Shown here: in pieces, positions 8,612 through 18,803 of the stretch
Position numbering within the stretch: position 1 is the stretch's first letter
Layout: the number at the start of each line of letters is the position of its first letter
From: Streptomyces sp. Go-475
GTDB taxonomy: Bacteria > Actinomycetota > Actinomycetes > Streptomycetales > Streptomycetaceae
Assembly (NCBI RefSeq): GCF_003330845.1
Contig: NZ_CP026121.1
Span: 2,709,501 to 2,773,500, forward strand
Direction of reading: 5' to 3'
DNA: 64,000 nucleotides
Program-made: the position numbers and the translations under genes
Notes under the pieces: model-generated
Database searches by the model: none
Seen by the model: only the letters and a program-made list of their open reading frames with translations
What the model was told of the DNA's origin: nothing

Positions 8612-10708
8612 TCAGGGGGCGTCCGCGGCCACGGGTTCGCGATCCTGCGGCGGGGCCGCCCGCTCCGGCGCGCGGGAGAGCCTGCCCGGCCACCACATCC
8701 GCCGCTTGAGCAGCACACTCGCCGTGGTCACCAGGTACGTCCGCACCAGGAAGGTGTCCAGCAGGACCCCCACCGCGATGACGAACCCGAGTTCCACCAG
8801 CCCGACCATCGGCAGCGTCGTCAGCACCGCGAACGTCGCCGCGAGCACCACCCCCGCCGAGGCGATGACCCCGCCGGTCGTCCGCAGGGCGGTGAGCGCT
8901 GCGGCCTCCGGCTCGGCCCCTCGTACGGACTCCTCCCTCATCCGGTGCATCAGGAAGATGCCGTAGTCGACGCCGAGGGCGACCAGGAACACGAACGACA
9001 GCAGCCCGAGCCCGGGATCCGTCCCGGCGAAGCCGAAGACCGGCTCGAAGACCAGCCCCCCGATGCCGAGGGCCGCGCCCCAGACGGCGACCACCGCCGC
9101 CAGCAGCAGCAACGGCGCGACCAGGCTGCGCAACAGCCCGACGAGGATGACGAACACCGCGGCGAGCACCAGCGGCACGATCACCTTCCGGTCCCGCGCC
9201 TCGCTCTCGGCCAGGTCGATCTGCTGGGCGCTGGGCCCGCCGACATGGGCGCCCTGGGGATCGAGCCCGGCCCGCAGTGCCTCGATGGTGCGGGTCTCGG
9301 CCGGTGTCTCCGGCGGCGCGGCGGCGAAGACGGCGATCTCGGTCCAGCCCGCCCCGCTGCGCCCGGGGACCGCCTCGGCGACACCGTCGGTCGTACGCGC
9401 CCGGTCCAGTACCTCGTCCGCGCGGTCCTCGGGCGCCATGACCGTCACGGGCCGGCTGCTGCGCTCGGGGTACTCGCGGGCCAGCGTCTGCATCGCGGTG
9501 ATCGACTCGGGCCGCTCCGTGAAGGAGTCCTCCTGCTTGATGCTGCCGGACAGGTTGAGCGTGCCGAGCGCGAGGGCGCCGAGCAGCGCGGCCCCGCCGA
9601 CGAGGACGGTCGCGGGCCGGCGCGTCGCCGAGGTGCCCATCGCGGCGAACAGGGACCGCCGGGCCTTGGGCTCGCTGCCGAACGCCGGGATCAGCGGCCA
9701 GAAGACGCGCCGCCCGAGCAGCACCAGCACCGCGGGCAGCAGGGTCGTCATGGCGACCAGCGCGGCGAGCACCCCGACCATGCCGACCGGGCCCATGCCG
9801 CTGCTGCTGTTGAGGTCGGCGGCGAGCAGGCACAGCAGCCCGGCGGCGACGGTCCCGGAGGAGGCCAGGATGGCCGGCCCGCAGCCGCGCAGGGCGGTGC
9901 GCATGGCGTCGTACGGCCGCTCGTGGCGCCGCAGTTCCTCGCGGTAGCGGGCGATGAGCAGCAGCGCGTAGTCGGTGCCGGCGCCGAGGACCAGCACGGT
10001 CATCACGCCGCCGCTCTGCCCGGTGACGGTGACGTCGAACAGTTCGTGCAGTCCGTATCCGGCGGCCATCGCCGTGGCGGCGGCGACGCCCGCGACGGCG
10101 AGCGGGACGAGCCACAGGAACGGGCTGCGGTAGATGAGGACGAGCAGCACGGTGACGACGCCGAGGGTGGCGAGCAGCAGCGTCGCGTCGAGCGTCCCGA
10201 ACACCTTGTTCATGTCGGTGTTGAGCGCCCCGGGCCCGCCGACCTCGACGCTCAGTCCGCCGCCGCCCTCGGCGATGTCCCGCACCCCGTCGACGAAGGC
10301 GTCCCGGGCCTGTTCGTCCTGGCCCGGCTGGGTGCTGGAGACCGGGTACATCAGGGTGGAGCCGTCCTCGGACGGGACGCCCCGCGGTGCGGCCGCCAGG
10401 TCGTAGGCGCCGCGCACCTCGGCGACCTGCTCGGCGGCCGTGCGCCGGTCGGCGTCGGTGAGTCCGTCGCCGCGGTGGTAGACGAGCACCAGGTCGGTCG
10501 ACTCGCCGCCCGGCAACTGGTCCTGGATCCGCGCCACCTGCGTGGAGTCGGCGCTGTCGGGCAGGTAGTCGACCGCGCGGTTCTGCTGGATGTCGGCGAA
10601 CTTCCCGGCGAGCGGCCCGAGCAGCACGAGCGCGGCGAGCCACAGTCCGACCACCGCCCAGGGCACGGCCCGCCGTCGCCGCCCCCTACGGGTCCTCACG
10701 TCCCCCAT
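8612..10708 (-). CDS. MMPL/RND family transporter
   Basis: 698 aa with the RND-type two-fold layout: one N-terminal helix, a soluble domain (about residues 35-170), a helix bundle, a second soluble domain, and a second bundle ending near residue 670. The family exports lipids, siderophores or drugs across the cytoplasmic membrane. Motifs such as GAGTDYALLLIARYREEL and ALGVDYGIFLMHRMREE, with the Asp-Tyr pair in the bundles, match the proton-relay motifs of MmpL proteins. Two palindromes lie upstream and a hairpin follows. The cargo is not evident. It may be controlled by the adjacent two-component system or by a TetR-type regulator elsewhere. Confidence 0.9.
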   Translation of the reverse strand: MGDVRTRRGRRRRAVPWAVVGLWLAALVLLGPLAGKFADIQQNRAVDYLPDSADSTQVARIQDQLPGGESTDLVLVYHRGDGLTDADRRTAAEQVAEVRGAYDLAAAPRGVPSEDGSTLMYPVSSTQPGQDEQARDAFVDGVRDIAEGGGGLSVEVGGPGALNTDMNKVFGTLDATLLLATLGVVTVLLVLIYRSPFLWLVPLAVAGVAAATAMAAGYGLHELFDVTVTGQSGGVMTVLVLGAGTDYALLLIARYREELRRHERPYDAMRTALRGCGPAILASSGTVAAGLLCLLAADLNSSSGMGPVGMVGVLAALVAMTTLLPAVLVLLGRRVFWPLIPAFGSEPKARRSLFAAMGTSATRRPATVLVGGAALLGALALGTLNLSGSIKQEDSFTERPESITAMQTLAREYPERSSRPVTVMAPEDRADEVLDRARTTDGVAEAVPGRSGAGWTEIAVFAAAPPETPAETRTIEALRAGLDPQGAHVGGPSAQQIDLAESEARDRKVIVPLVLAAVFVILVGLLRSLVAPLLLLAAVVAVWGAALGIGGLVFEPVFGFAGTDPGLGLLSFVFLVALGVDYGIFLMHRMREESVRGAEPEAAALTALRTTGGVIASAGVVLAATFAVLTTLPMVGLVELGFVIAVGVLLDTFLVRTYLVTTASVLLKRRMWWPGRLSRAPERAAPPQDREPVAADAP

Positions 10709-10730
10709 CTCCGGCTCCCTCCGGTCGGGT

Positions 10731-10750
10731 GTCTGGAACGGACTCCAGAC
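10731..10750. promoter_or_regulatory. Candidate operator upstream of the MMPL gene
   Basis: A 7-bp perfect inverted repeat (GTCTGGA / TCCAGAC, 6-base spacer) lies 23 bases upstream of the MMPL start. The half-site size and position suit a TetR-family repressor. No regulator gene is adjacent, so this rests on symmetry alone. Confidence 0.4.
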
Positions 10751-10828
10751 TCCCGGCCCACGGGGACCGGCACGTCGGGCGTGAGACCGAGCCGGGGGTT
10801 ACTGCCGGGGGCGGTGCGGGCGGCGGAT

Positions 10829-10844
10829 TACTCCCCGGGGAGTA
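10829..10844. promoter_or_regulatory. 16-bp perfect palindrome between the terB-like and MMPL genes
   Basis: TACTCCCCGGGGAGTA is fully self-complementary with no spacer. It lies 9 bases past the terB-like stop and 120 bases upstream of the MMPL start. It could be a second operator of the MMPL promoter or part of a weak terminator. Confidence 0.35.
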
Positions 10845-10853
10845 CGGCCGGTG

Positions 10854-11552
10854 CTACGACGGGGTACGGGCGGCCGCCGCGAGCAGGCGGGTCACCTCGT
10901 CGGAGCAGATCGTGAGGGCCGCCCCCACGGTCGCGAGGACGTCCCGCTCGGCCGGTGTGTACGGCCCGTCCGCGAGGGCGATGCGGGCGCCCTGGAGCAG
11001 GATCGATTCGCGGCCGACGGTGGCGAGGTGCGGGGCGAGCGGGTCCAGCGCCTCGTGGAGCTCTATGGCCAGCCCGGCGCCGCAGGGTTCGCCGGTGATC
11101 CGGCCGGTGTCGGCCTCCAGCGCCTCGACGAGGGCGGCCAGCTGCTCCTCGGTGCAGTCGTCGAAGCCGGCCGCGCGCACGGCGAGCACGGCGGACTCCA
11201 GTGCCGTACGGGATCCGGTGCCGCCCGCGGCGAGCACCGCGAGGGCGACGGTGTGCACGGCGTCGCGGAGCATCGCGGAGAAGCGGGTGGTGGTCGGGTG
11301 GTCGAGGACGTCGGTGCCGAAGTGGCGGCGGCAGGCGGCGCACTCCACGACCGGGCCGGTCTCGCCGCGCGGGAGCACGGGCAGGCCGAGCAGGGTGAAG
11401 CGGCGTTGTCCGGTCAGCCGCTGGTAGTTGCGGTCGCCGCCGCAGCCGGGGCAGAAGAACTCCCCGTCACCGGCGGCCGTCCACGCGGTACGGGTGCCCA
11501 GGATGCGCGAAAGCCTGGCGGCACGGCCGTTTCGTCCCCGTCCTGGCAGCAC
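10854..11552 (-). CDS. TerB-like protein with N-terminal zinc ribbon
   Basis: 232 aa. Two CxxC pairs (Cys34/Cys37 and Cys71/Cys74) form a probable zinc ribbon. They are followed by an all-helical acidic domain (about residues 90-225) resembling the TerB fold, with a metal-binding-like acidic pattern in YTPAERDVLATVG. TerB-fold proteins are linked to tellurite resistance and membrane or DNA stress functions, but this zinc-ribbon version has no assigned role and no other ter genes are in the window. The GTG start has GGAGG 7 bases upstream. Confidence 0.7.
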   Translation of the reverse strand: MLPGRGRNGRAARLSRILGTRTAWTAAGDGEFFCPGCGGDRNYQRLTGQRRFTLLGLPVLPRGETGPVVECAACRRHFGTDVLDHPTTTRFSAMLRDAVHTVALAVLAAGGTGSRTALESAVLAVRAAGFDDCTEEQLAALVEALEADTGRITGEPCGAGLAIELHEALDPLAPHLATVGRESILLQGARIALADGPYTPAERDVLATVGAALTICSDEVTRLLAAAARTPS

Positions 11553-11682
11553 GTCGCACCTCCGTCACGCCGCACGGCAGCGTCGCCGCGCTTGCGTGAT
11601 GTTAGCCACATCTGTGAGGAGGAGTCAGCACCCCGGAGGAGACCTTTCCGTGACCCTCACAGGGATTGGCCGGTATGTGACG

Positions 11683-11717
11683 GGGCTCCGCCCGCCGGAC
11701 ATCGGCGGACGGAGCCC
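11683..11717 (-). terminator. Terminator hairpin after leuA
   Basis: An 8-bp outer stem (11683-11690 with 11710-11717) continues after one mismatch into a 6-bp inner stem. The mismatch is C/A on the plus strand but becomes a G-U pair in minus-strand RNA. This favours termination of the leuA transcript. Confidence 0.7.
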
Positions 11718-11738
11718 TCACATCGCCTCCAGGGCTGG

Positions 11739-13475
<1,737 letters not shown>

Positions 13476-13543
13476 TCAGAGGGTGTCCGGAAGGACGGCC
13501 GACGACGCAGCACCAAGCTCCGCGGGGAGGGAGTCGGCCTCGA

Positions 13544-13603
13544 CTACAGGCCCTCGCCGCGGCAGCTAAGGAGAAGCAGCCCGAAACGCATGATGCGCAG
13601 CAT
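13544..13603 (-). CDS. leuA leader peptide (attenuator)
   Basis: A 19-codon frame beginning ATG CTG CGC ATC ATG and containing four consecutive Leu codons (CTG CTT CTC CTT) ends 83 bases before leuA. CTT codons are rare in this GC-rich genome, which makes the run sensitive to leucyl-tRNA supply. A purine-rich GAAGAGG lies about 10 bases before the start. Leu-rich leaders upstream of leuA are known in Streptomyces. The downstream spacer holds a weak 7-bp inverted repeat (13497-13503 with 13533-13539) but no clear terminator/antiterminator pair that I can define. The 79-codon frame covering this region is an upstream extension and not the gene. Confidence 0.75.
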   Translation of the reverse strand: MLRIMRFGLLLLSCRGEGL

Positions 13604-13794
13604 GCTAGCCGAGCCTCTTCCCTGCGCGTGGGTCGTATCAGTATGCGGGACCCGACCCCCAAACGGGACAAAAAGTGCGCTACACCACTTCGCCATACCA
13701 CTCGCCACGGAGAGTGAGGTTCGTTGTCCCGGTATTTCACCAATCATGGTGGCGACTAGTGACAGTCCCGTCACGCAGTGCAAGGGTGCCGGGC

Positions 13795-14856
13795 ATGACG
13801 ACTCACGGGGGCTTCGAGCCCGTCTTCTGCACCATCGTCCCGCCGCACGTCCTCGACAAGCTCGCCCAGGCCGAGGACCCGGCGCTCGCCGGCCCGGCCC
13901 GCCGCACCCTGCAGCGCGACGCCTACGAGCGCACCCAGCGCCGCCTCACCACGGTCGTCGGCGCGACGGCCGTCGCCTCGGTCGCCGACGGAAAACCGCA
14001 GCGCACGATCCACGACGCCCGGCACGGCACCGACCTGCCCGGCCACAAGGTCCGCGGGGAGGGCGACGCCCCCGGCAAGGACGCCACCGTCAACCGGGCC
14101 TACGCCGGCCTCGGCGCTACCTTCGAACTGTTCCTGCGCGCCTTCGGACGCGACTCGATCGACGGCAGCGGCCTGCCGCTGAACGCGACCGTGCACTACG
14201 ACCGCGACTACAACAACGCCTTCTGGAACGGCGAGCAGATGGTCTTCGGCGACGGGGACGGCGAGATCTTCCTCGACTTCACCCTCCCGATCGACGTCAT
14301 CGGCCACGAACTCGCCCACGGCGTCACGCAGTACACGGCCAACCTCACGTACTTCGGGCAGCCCGGCGCGCTCAACGAGTCCCTGTCGGACGTCTTCGGC
14401 GCGCTCATCAAGCAGTACACGCTCGGCCAGACCGCCGCCGAGGCCGACTGGCTGATCGGCGCGGGCCTGCTCGCGCCGCGGGTGACGGGCAAGGCGCTGC
14501 GCTCCATGAAGGCGCCGGGCACCGCGTACGACGACGACGTGCTCGGCAAGGACCCGCAGCCCGCGACCATGGACGACTTCGTCCGCACCGGCCGCGACAA
14601 CGGCGGCGTCCACATCAACTCCGGCATCCCGAACCACGCCTTCTACCTCGCGGCCACGGCCCTCGGCGGCCACGCCTGGGAGCGGGCGGGGCAGGTCTGG
14701 TACGACGTGCTGACCGGCGGCGAGCTGAAGGAGCAGGCGATGTTCGTGGACTTCGCCACGCTCACCGTCAAGGCGGCGCGGGAGCGGTTCGGCGACGGCG
14801 AGGAACTGGACGCGGTGTCGAAGGCCTGGGAGCAGGTCGGGGTGCGGACCCTGTAG
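13795..14856 (+). CDS. M4-family metalloprotease, protealysin-like, probably cytoplasmic
   Basis: 353 aa thermolysin-family zinc protease. The zinc motif is HELAH (His171, Glu172, His175), the third ligand is Glu195 in NESLSD, and the catalytic His273 is in GVHINSG. There is no signal peptide and only a short N-terminal segment with a VPPHVL motif, matching the short propeptide and PP-containing motif of protealysin-like proteases rather than the long FTP/PepSY propeptide of secreted thermolysins. The ATG at 13795 was chosen because upstream frame residues look non-coding. The next gene is a likely inhibitor. It is divergent from leuA. Confidence 0.9.
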   Translation: MTTHGGFEPVFCTIVPPHVLDKLAQAEDPALAGPARRTLQRDAYERTQRRLTTVVGATAVASVADGKPQRTIHDARHGTDLPGHKVRGEGDAPGKDATVNRAYAGLGATFELFLRAFGRDSIDGSGLPLNATVHYDRDYNNAFWNGEQMVFGDGDGEIFLDFTLPIDVIGHELAHGVTQYTANLTYFGQPGALNESLSDVFGALIKQYTLGQTAAEADWLIGAGLLAPRVTGKALRSMKAPGTAYDDDVLGKDPQPATMDDFVRTGRDNGGVHINSGIPNHAFYLAATALGGHAWERAGQVWYDVLTGGELKEQAMFVDFATLTVKAARERFGDGEELDAVSKAWEQVGVRTL

Positions 14857-14876
14857 TTCCGTACTAGACAGGTGCC

Positions 14877-15143
14877 ATGCGGATTCAGGTGAGGCGCACG
14901 GGCGGGTTCGCGGGCATCGAGCGGCATGCCGAGGTGGACACCTCGGGCCGGCCCGATGCCCCCGAATGGCACGCCCTGGCCGAACGGGCCGTCGCCGCCG
15001 GCCGGAGCACGCCGCCGGTCGGGGTCCCGGACGGCTTCAGCTACCAGATCACGGTGGACGGCAAGACGGTGTACGCGGCCGACCCACGGCTCACGGACGA
15101 ACAGCGCCGGCTGATCTCGCGCGTGCTGAAGGAGGGCGCCTAA
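14877..15143 (+). CDS. Emfourin-like inhibitor of the adjacent M4 protease
   Basis: 88 aa, beginning MRIQVRRTGGFAGIERHAEV, which resembles the small emfourin family that inhibits protealysin in Serratia (conserved RxGGFAGI start, beta-strand-rich body, YQITVDG near residue 55). The gene starts 20 bases after the protease stop in the same direction, so both are likely on one transcript. A cytoplasmic protease without an export signal would need a partner of this kind. Family assignment rests on recognised pattern and context, not on an alignment. Confidence 0.72.
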   Translation: MRIQVRRTGGFAGIERHAEVDTSGRPDAPEWHALAERAVAAGRSTPPVGVPDGFSYQITVDGKTVYAADPRLTDEQRRLISRVLKEGA

Positions 15144-15189
15144 CGGCCGGTTCCCGCTCGGCCGTTGACTTCTGTTACCAGCGGTACGG

Positions 15190-16524
15190 ATGATCCAGCG
15201 CATGGCGACTGACGCAGGCAACCCGATCCCCCGTTTCCCGGCCGGTTTCCTCTGGGGCGTGTCGACCTCGGCGCACCAGATCGAGGGCGCCGCGGACGAG
15301 CGCGAGCCGTCCGTGTGGGACGCGTTCACGGCCGAGCCGGGGCGGATCAAGGACGGCTCGACGGCGGCGGTGGCCTGCGACCACTACCACCGCCACACCG
15401 AGGACGTGGCGCTCCTGGCCGGCCTGGGCGTGAACGCGTACCGCTTCTCGGTCTCCTGGCCGAGGGTGCGGTCCGGCGAGGGCCTGGACTTCTACGACCG
15501 GCTGGTCGACGACCTGTGCGCGGCGGGCGTGCGCCCGGTGCCGACGCTGTTCCACTGGGACCTGCCGGCCGGCCTGGACTGGCTGGAGCGGGACACGGCG
15601 GCACGCTTCGCCGAGTACGTGACGCGGGTCGCCGACCGCCTCGGCGACCGCGTGACCAAGTGGATCACGCTCAACGAGCCCGCCGAGCACACCCTGCTGG
15701 GCCACGCCCTGGGCGTGCACGCGCCGGGCCGGCAACTGCTGTTCGACGCGCTGCCGGTCGCCCACCACCAGCTGCTCGCCCACGGCCTGGCCGTGCGGGC
15801 CCTGCGCGCCTCGGGCGCCACGGACATCGGCATCGCCAACTCGCACGGGCCGACCTGGGCGGCGTCGACCGAGGCGGCGGACGTGGAGGCGGCCGACTTC
15901 TACGACGTGCTGCTGAACCGCCTGTTCGCGGACCCGCTGCTGCTGGGCCGGTACCCGGAGGGCATCGGCGAGCTGATGCCGGGGGACGTCGAGGCCGACC
16001 TGAAGGTGATCGCCGAGCCGCTCGACTGGTACGGGATCAACTACTACGCGCCGACCCGGGTGGGCGCCCCGCAGGGCGCGGAGATCGAGTTCGGCGGGGT
16101 CACCATGCCCGCCGAACTCCCCTTCTCCGTGCGGGAGATCGAGGGCCACCCGGTCACCGACTTCGGCTGGCCCGTCGTCCCCGAGGGCCTCACCGAACTC
16201 CTCACCGGCTTCCGCGACCGGTACGGCGACCGGCTCCCGCCCGTCGTCATCACCGAGAACGGCTGCTCCTACCCGGGCATCGACGACCAGGAGCGCATCG
16301 CCTACCTCGACGGGCACATCCGGGCGCTGCACCGGGCGGTGGCGGCGGGCGTCGACGTGCGCGGCTACTTCGTGTGGTCCCTGCTCGACAACTTCGAGTG
16401 GGCGGAGGGCTACGCACGCCGCTTCGGCCTGGTCCACGTCGACTTCGAGACCCTGGAGCGGACCCCGAAGGCCTCCTACCGCTGGTACCGGGAGCTGCTG
16501 CGGGCGCAGGCGCCTACGGCTTGA
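15190..16524 (+). CDS. Glycoside hydrolase family 1, beta-glucosidase
   Basis: 444 aa, full family length. The acid/base is Glu163 in TLNEP and the nucleophile Glu356 in ITENG. The N-terminal FLWGVSTSAHQIEGA and the C-terminal NFEWAEGY are family hallmarks of the glycone-binding site. There is no signal peptide, so it acts inside the cell on imported beta-glycosides. ATG 15190 and ATG 15202 are both possible; neither has a clear ribosome-binding site. The 3' end overlaps the convergent methyltransferase gene by 11 bp. No sugar transporter or LacI regulator is adjacent. Confidence 0.93.
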   Translation: MIQRMATDAGNPIPRFPAGFLWGVSTSAHQIEGAADEREPSVWDAFTAEPGRIKDGSTAAVACDHYHRHTEDVALLAGLGVNAYRFSVSWPRVRSGEGLDFYDRLVDDLCAAGVRPVPTLFHWDLPAGLDWLERDTAARFAEYVTRVADRLGDRVTKWITLNEPAEHTLLGHALGVHAPGRQLLFDALPVAHHQLLAHGLAVRALRASGATDIGIANSHGPTWAASTEAADVEAADFYDVLLNRLFADPLLLGRYPEGIGELMPGDVEADLKVIAEPLDWYGINYYAPTRVGAPQGAEIEFGGVTMPAELPFSVREIEGHPVTDFGWPVVPEGLTELLTGFRDRYGDRLPPVVITENGCSYPGIDDQERIAYLDGHIRALHRAVAAGVDVRGYFVWSLLDNFEWAEGYARRFGLVHVDFETLERTPKASYRWYRELLRAQAPTA

Positions 16525-17326
16525 TGCCGACCCCGGTCCACAGGCTGACCTCGGCGTCCGTCGGGGCCTCGCCGTCGGTGGCGTCGGGCCGCCAGCGGTG
16601 TCCGACGGCGATGCCCGGGTCGAGCAGCTCCAGGCCGTCGAAGAAGCGGGCGACGTCCTCCCGGGAGCGGAACTGCACCGGCGTGCCGGCCGTGGTGTAG
16701 ATGTCGGTGACCTTCTGCCAGGTGGCGGGGTCGAAGTCGGGCGTGCAGTGGCTCAGCGCGAGGGCGCTGCCCGAGGGCAGGGCGTCCAGCAGGCGGCGCA
16801 CGATGCCGTACGGGTCCTGGGCGTCGGTGACGAAGTGCATCAGGGCGTTGAGGGACAGCGCCACCGGGCGGTCGAGGTCCAGGACCTCGGCCAGCTCGGG
16901 CGCGTTCAGGAGCGAGGCGGGGTCGTTGACGTCGGCCTCTATGTACGTGGTGCGGCCCTCCGCCGAGCTGCGCATCAGGCGCTCGGCGTACTTGAGGACG
17001 AGCGGGTCGTTGTCGGCGTAGACGACCCGGGCGTCGGGGACCACGGACTGGGCGACCTGGTGCAGGTTGGGCTCGGTGGGGATGCCGGTGCCGATGTCCA
17101 GCCACTGCCGGATGCCGTGCTCCCGGGCCAGGACCCGGGTGGCGCGGTGCATGAAGGCCCGGTTCTCGCGGGCGCACACGAAGATGGCGGGGTAGGCCTC
17201 GGCGACTCGCTCGGCGGCCTGCTTGTCGACCTCGAAGTGGTCCTTGCCGCCGAGGTAGTAGTCGTACATGCGGGCGGAGTGCGGCCTGCTGGTGTCGATG
17301 TCCCGCGCGGCCTGCGAGTGGGTCAT
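16514..17326 (-). CDS. SAM-dependent methyltransferase, DUF574 family
   Basis: 270 aa. A Rossmann SAM-binding motif LDIGTGIPTEPN lies near residue 75, followed by VVYADNDPLVL (acidic residue that holds the SAM ribose), DVNDP and ALSLNALMHF. The N-terminal SARMYDYYLGGKDHFEVD is diagnostic of this actinobacterial family. Members are often encoded next to DUF397 and WhiJ-like HTH genes, as here. The methylated substrate is unknown. The start follows GAGAGG. Confidence 0.9.
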   Translation of the reverse strand: MTHSQAARDIDTSRPHSARMYDYYLGGKDHFEVDKQAAERVAEAYPAIFVCARENRAFMHRATRVLAREHGIRQWLDIGTGIPTEPNLHQVAQSVVPDARVVYADNDPLVLKYAERLMRSSAEGRTTYIEADVNDPASLLNAPELAEVLDLDRPVALSLNALMHFVTDAQDPYGIVRRLLDALPSGSALALSHCTPDFDPATWQKVTDIYTTAGTPVQFRSREDVARFFDGLELLDPGIAVGHRWRPDATDGEAPTDAEVSLWTGVGIKP

Positions 17327-17440
17327 GGGGGGGGTGCCTCTCGGTGGGGGGTGGTGGTGCGCCGGCGGTGCCGGGCGGGGGCGGCCCGGTGGGTTCCGTC
17401 GGTGGTCACGTGCGGACGGCGAGTCCGGTTCAGTGGGCTT

Positions 17441-17692
17441 TCAGCGGGCCGTCAGATGGTCGGCGAGGCCCTGCTTGACCCCCGCGACGAACGCGGTGAT
17501 CTCCTCGGGCGTGTAGATCAGGGCGGGACCGGCCGGGTCCGCCGACTGGCGGACCGCCACGCGGCCGTCGGCGAGCTGCTTCGTCTCGACGCACTGGCCC
17601 CCGTTGGGGCCGCTCCACGGACGTTCCCAGCCCTGTTCCCCGAGGTCCGACGCGGGCATCCCGTTGTAGACGGTGCCCTGGGCGATGGTCAT
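17441..17692 (-). CDS. DUF397 small protein
   Basis: 83 aa with the W-S-x-x-N-G-G-x-C-V-E core (WSGPNGGQCVETKQLADG) and a VRQSADPAGPALIYTPEE segment, both typical of DUF397. Its start overlaps the stop of the HTH regulator by 4 bp. In Streptomyces such proteins act with WhiJ-like regulators in developmental control; the biochemical role is unsettled. Confidence 0.92.
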   Translation of the reverse strand: MTIAQGTVYNGMPASDLGEQGWERPWSGPNGGQCVETKQLADGRVAVRQSADPAGPALIYTPEEITAFVAGVKQGLADHLTAR

Positions 17693-18555
17693 GAGTACTC
17701 CTTCCGCATGCGGTTCAACAGCGCCTTGCTGTCCGCGGACGAGGTCTTCAGCGACAGCCGGTTGTGCGCCTCCAGATGGGCCACGACGTCGGCGCGCTGG
17801 TCCAGGTAGACGGAGGCGGAGAGGATCTCGCTGTAGACGATGTCGGGCAGCTCCCGCTCCTCGAACCGGAAGTAGGTGAAGGGCGCGCACGCCCCGACGT
17901 GGGCGCCGGCGGAGAACGGCACGATGTCGACGCTGACGTGCTCCAGCTCGGACACCTCCAGCAGCCGGTCGATCTGCTCCCGCATCACCTCGGGGCCGCC
18001 CACCACGCGGTGCAGCACGGCCTCCTCCATCACCACCCACAGCGTGGGCGCGTCCGGCTTCGTGAGCAGGCTCTGGCGGCGCAGCCGCAGCTCCACGCGC
18101 CGGTCGAGGTCGTCCTCGCTGTCGTTGGGGAAGCCGCCGCGCAGTACGGCGCGCGCGTATCCGGGGGTCTGGAGCAGGCCGGTGACGTACTGCGGCTCGT
18201 AGGTGCGCAGGGTTCTGGCGCCGGTCTCCAGGCTGACGTAGGCGGTGAACCAGGACGGCATCACGTCCCGGTAGGGGTGCCACCAGCCGGGCTCGTTGGC
18301 CCGCTCGGCCAGGGCGACGAACTCGTCGATCTCCTGCCGGCCCGCGCCGTAGGTCTCCAGCAGTTTCTCGACGTAGAGGATCTTCAGGCCGACCTCGGCC
18401 TTCTCCAGGCGGCGGATGGTCAGCGGTGTCACGCGCAGGGCCTTGGCCGCGTCGTCGAGGGAGAGGCCCGCGGCCTGCCGGGCCTCCTGGAGCCGGCGGC
18501 CGAGGATCATGCGGAGGACGGTGGGGGCGCCGGTGCCTGATCGCGCGTCGTTCAC
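17689..18555 (-). CDS. WhiJ-like HTH (XRE) regulator with DUF5753 domain
   Basis: 288 aa. An XRE-type helix-turn-helix lies at about residues 17-70 (RRLQEARQAAGLSLDDAAKALRV is the recognition region). A C-terminal DUF5753 domain follows, with YEPQYVTGLLQTPGYARAVL and MEEAVLHRVVGG. This pairing with a downstream DUF397 gene is the standard WhiJ arrangement. Divergent from it is a HATPase protein gene, completing the three-gene set. The likely role is repression of a developmental or antibiotic switch, inferred from paralogues. Confidence 0.92.
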   Translation of the reverse strand: MNDARSGTGAPTVLRMILGRRLQEARQAAGLSLDDAAKALRVTPLTIRRLEKAEVGLKILYVEKLLETYGAGRQEIDEFVALAERANEPGWWHPYRDVMPSWFTAYVSLETGARTLRTYEPQYVTGLLQTPGYARAVLRGGFPNDSEDDLDRRVELRLRRQSLLTKPDAPTLWVVMEEAVLHRVVGGPEVMREQIDRLLEVSELEHVSVDIVPFSAGAHVGACAPFTYFRFEERELPDIVYSEILSASVYLDQRADVVAHLEAHNRLSLKTSSADSKALLNRMRKEYS

Positions 18556-18803
18556 GCACTGCCTCCCTGAGGGGTTGTCACCGGCGTGGGCTTCGAAAGG
18601 AGTCGATCGTTCCGCCGTATCCGCGGGCGGGGCGATACCGTCCTTCTGAAATTATCAGGGAGATGGTTGCAGCGTGAACTGCACTGCGCGCATAGTTGCT
18701 TCTGTGACCAGGAGCCGGAACTGCGAACTCCCCTTGTCCGGACGGTCCGTTGTCCGCTCGTCCCTTCCATGACTGCGCCCATCCCCCACGGAAGGCGAAC
18801 GCC
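18556..18803. promoter_or_regulatory. Divergent promoter region of the WhiJ-like cluster
   Basis: 248 bases with no convincing gene between the HTH regulator and the HATPase gene. A possible sigma70-type promoter for the rightward gene is TTGCAG (18667-18672), 18-base spacer, CATAGT (18691-18696). The AT content around 18650-18700 is locally higher than in the flanking genes. Shared control by the HTH protein is likely but no clear operator is visible. Confidence 0.35.

Noticed and set aside
13544..13783. A 79-aa gene on the minus strand upstream of leuA
   Set aside because: Only the last 19 codons have a ribosome-binding site and the Leu run; the earlier part lacks support and overlaps the divergent promoter region.
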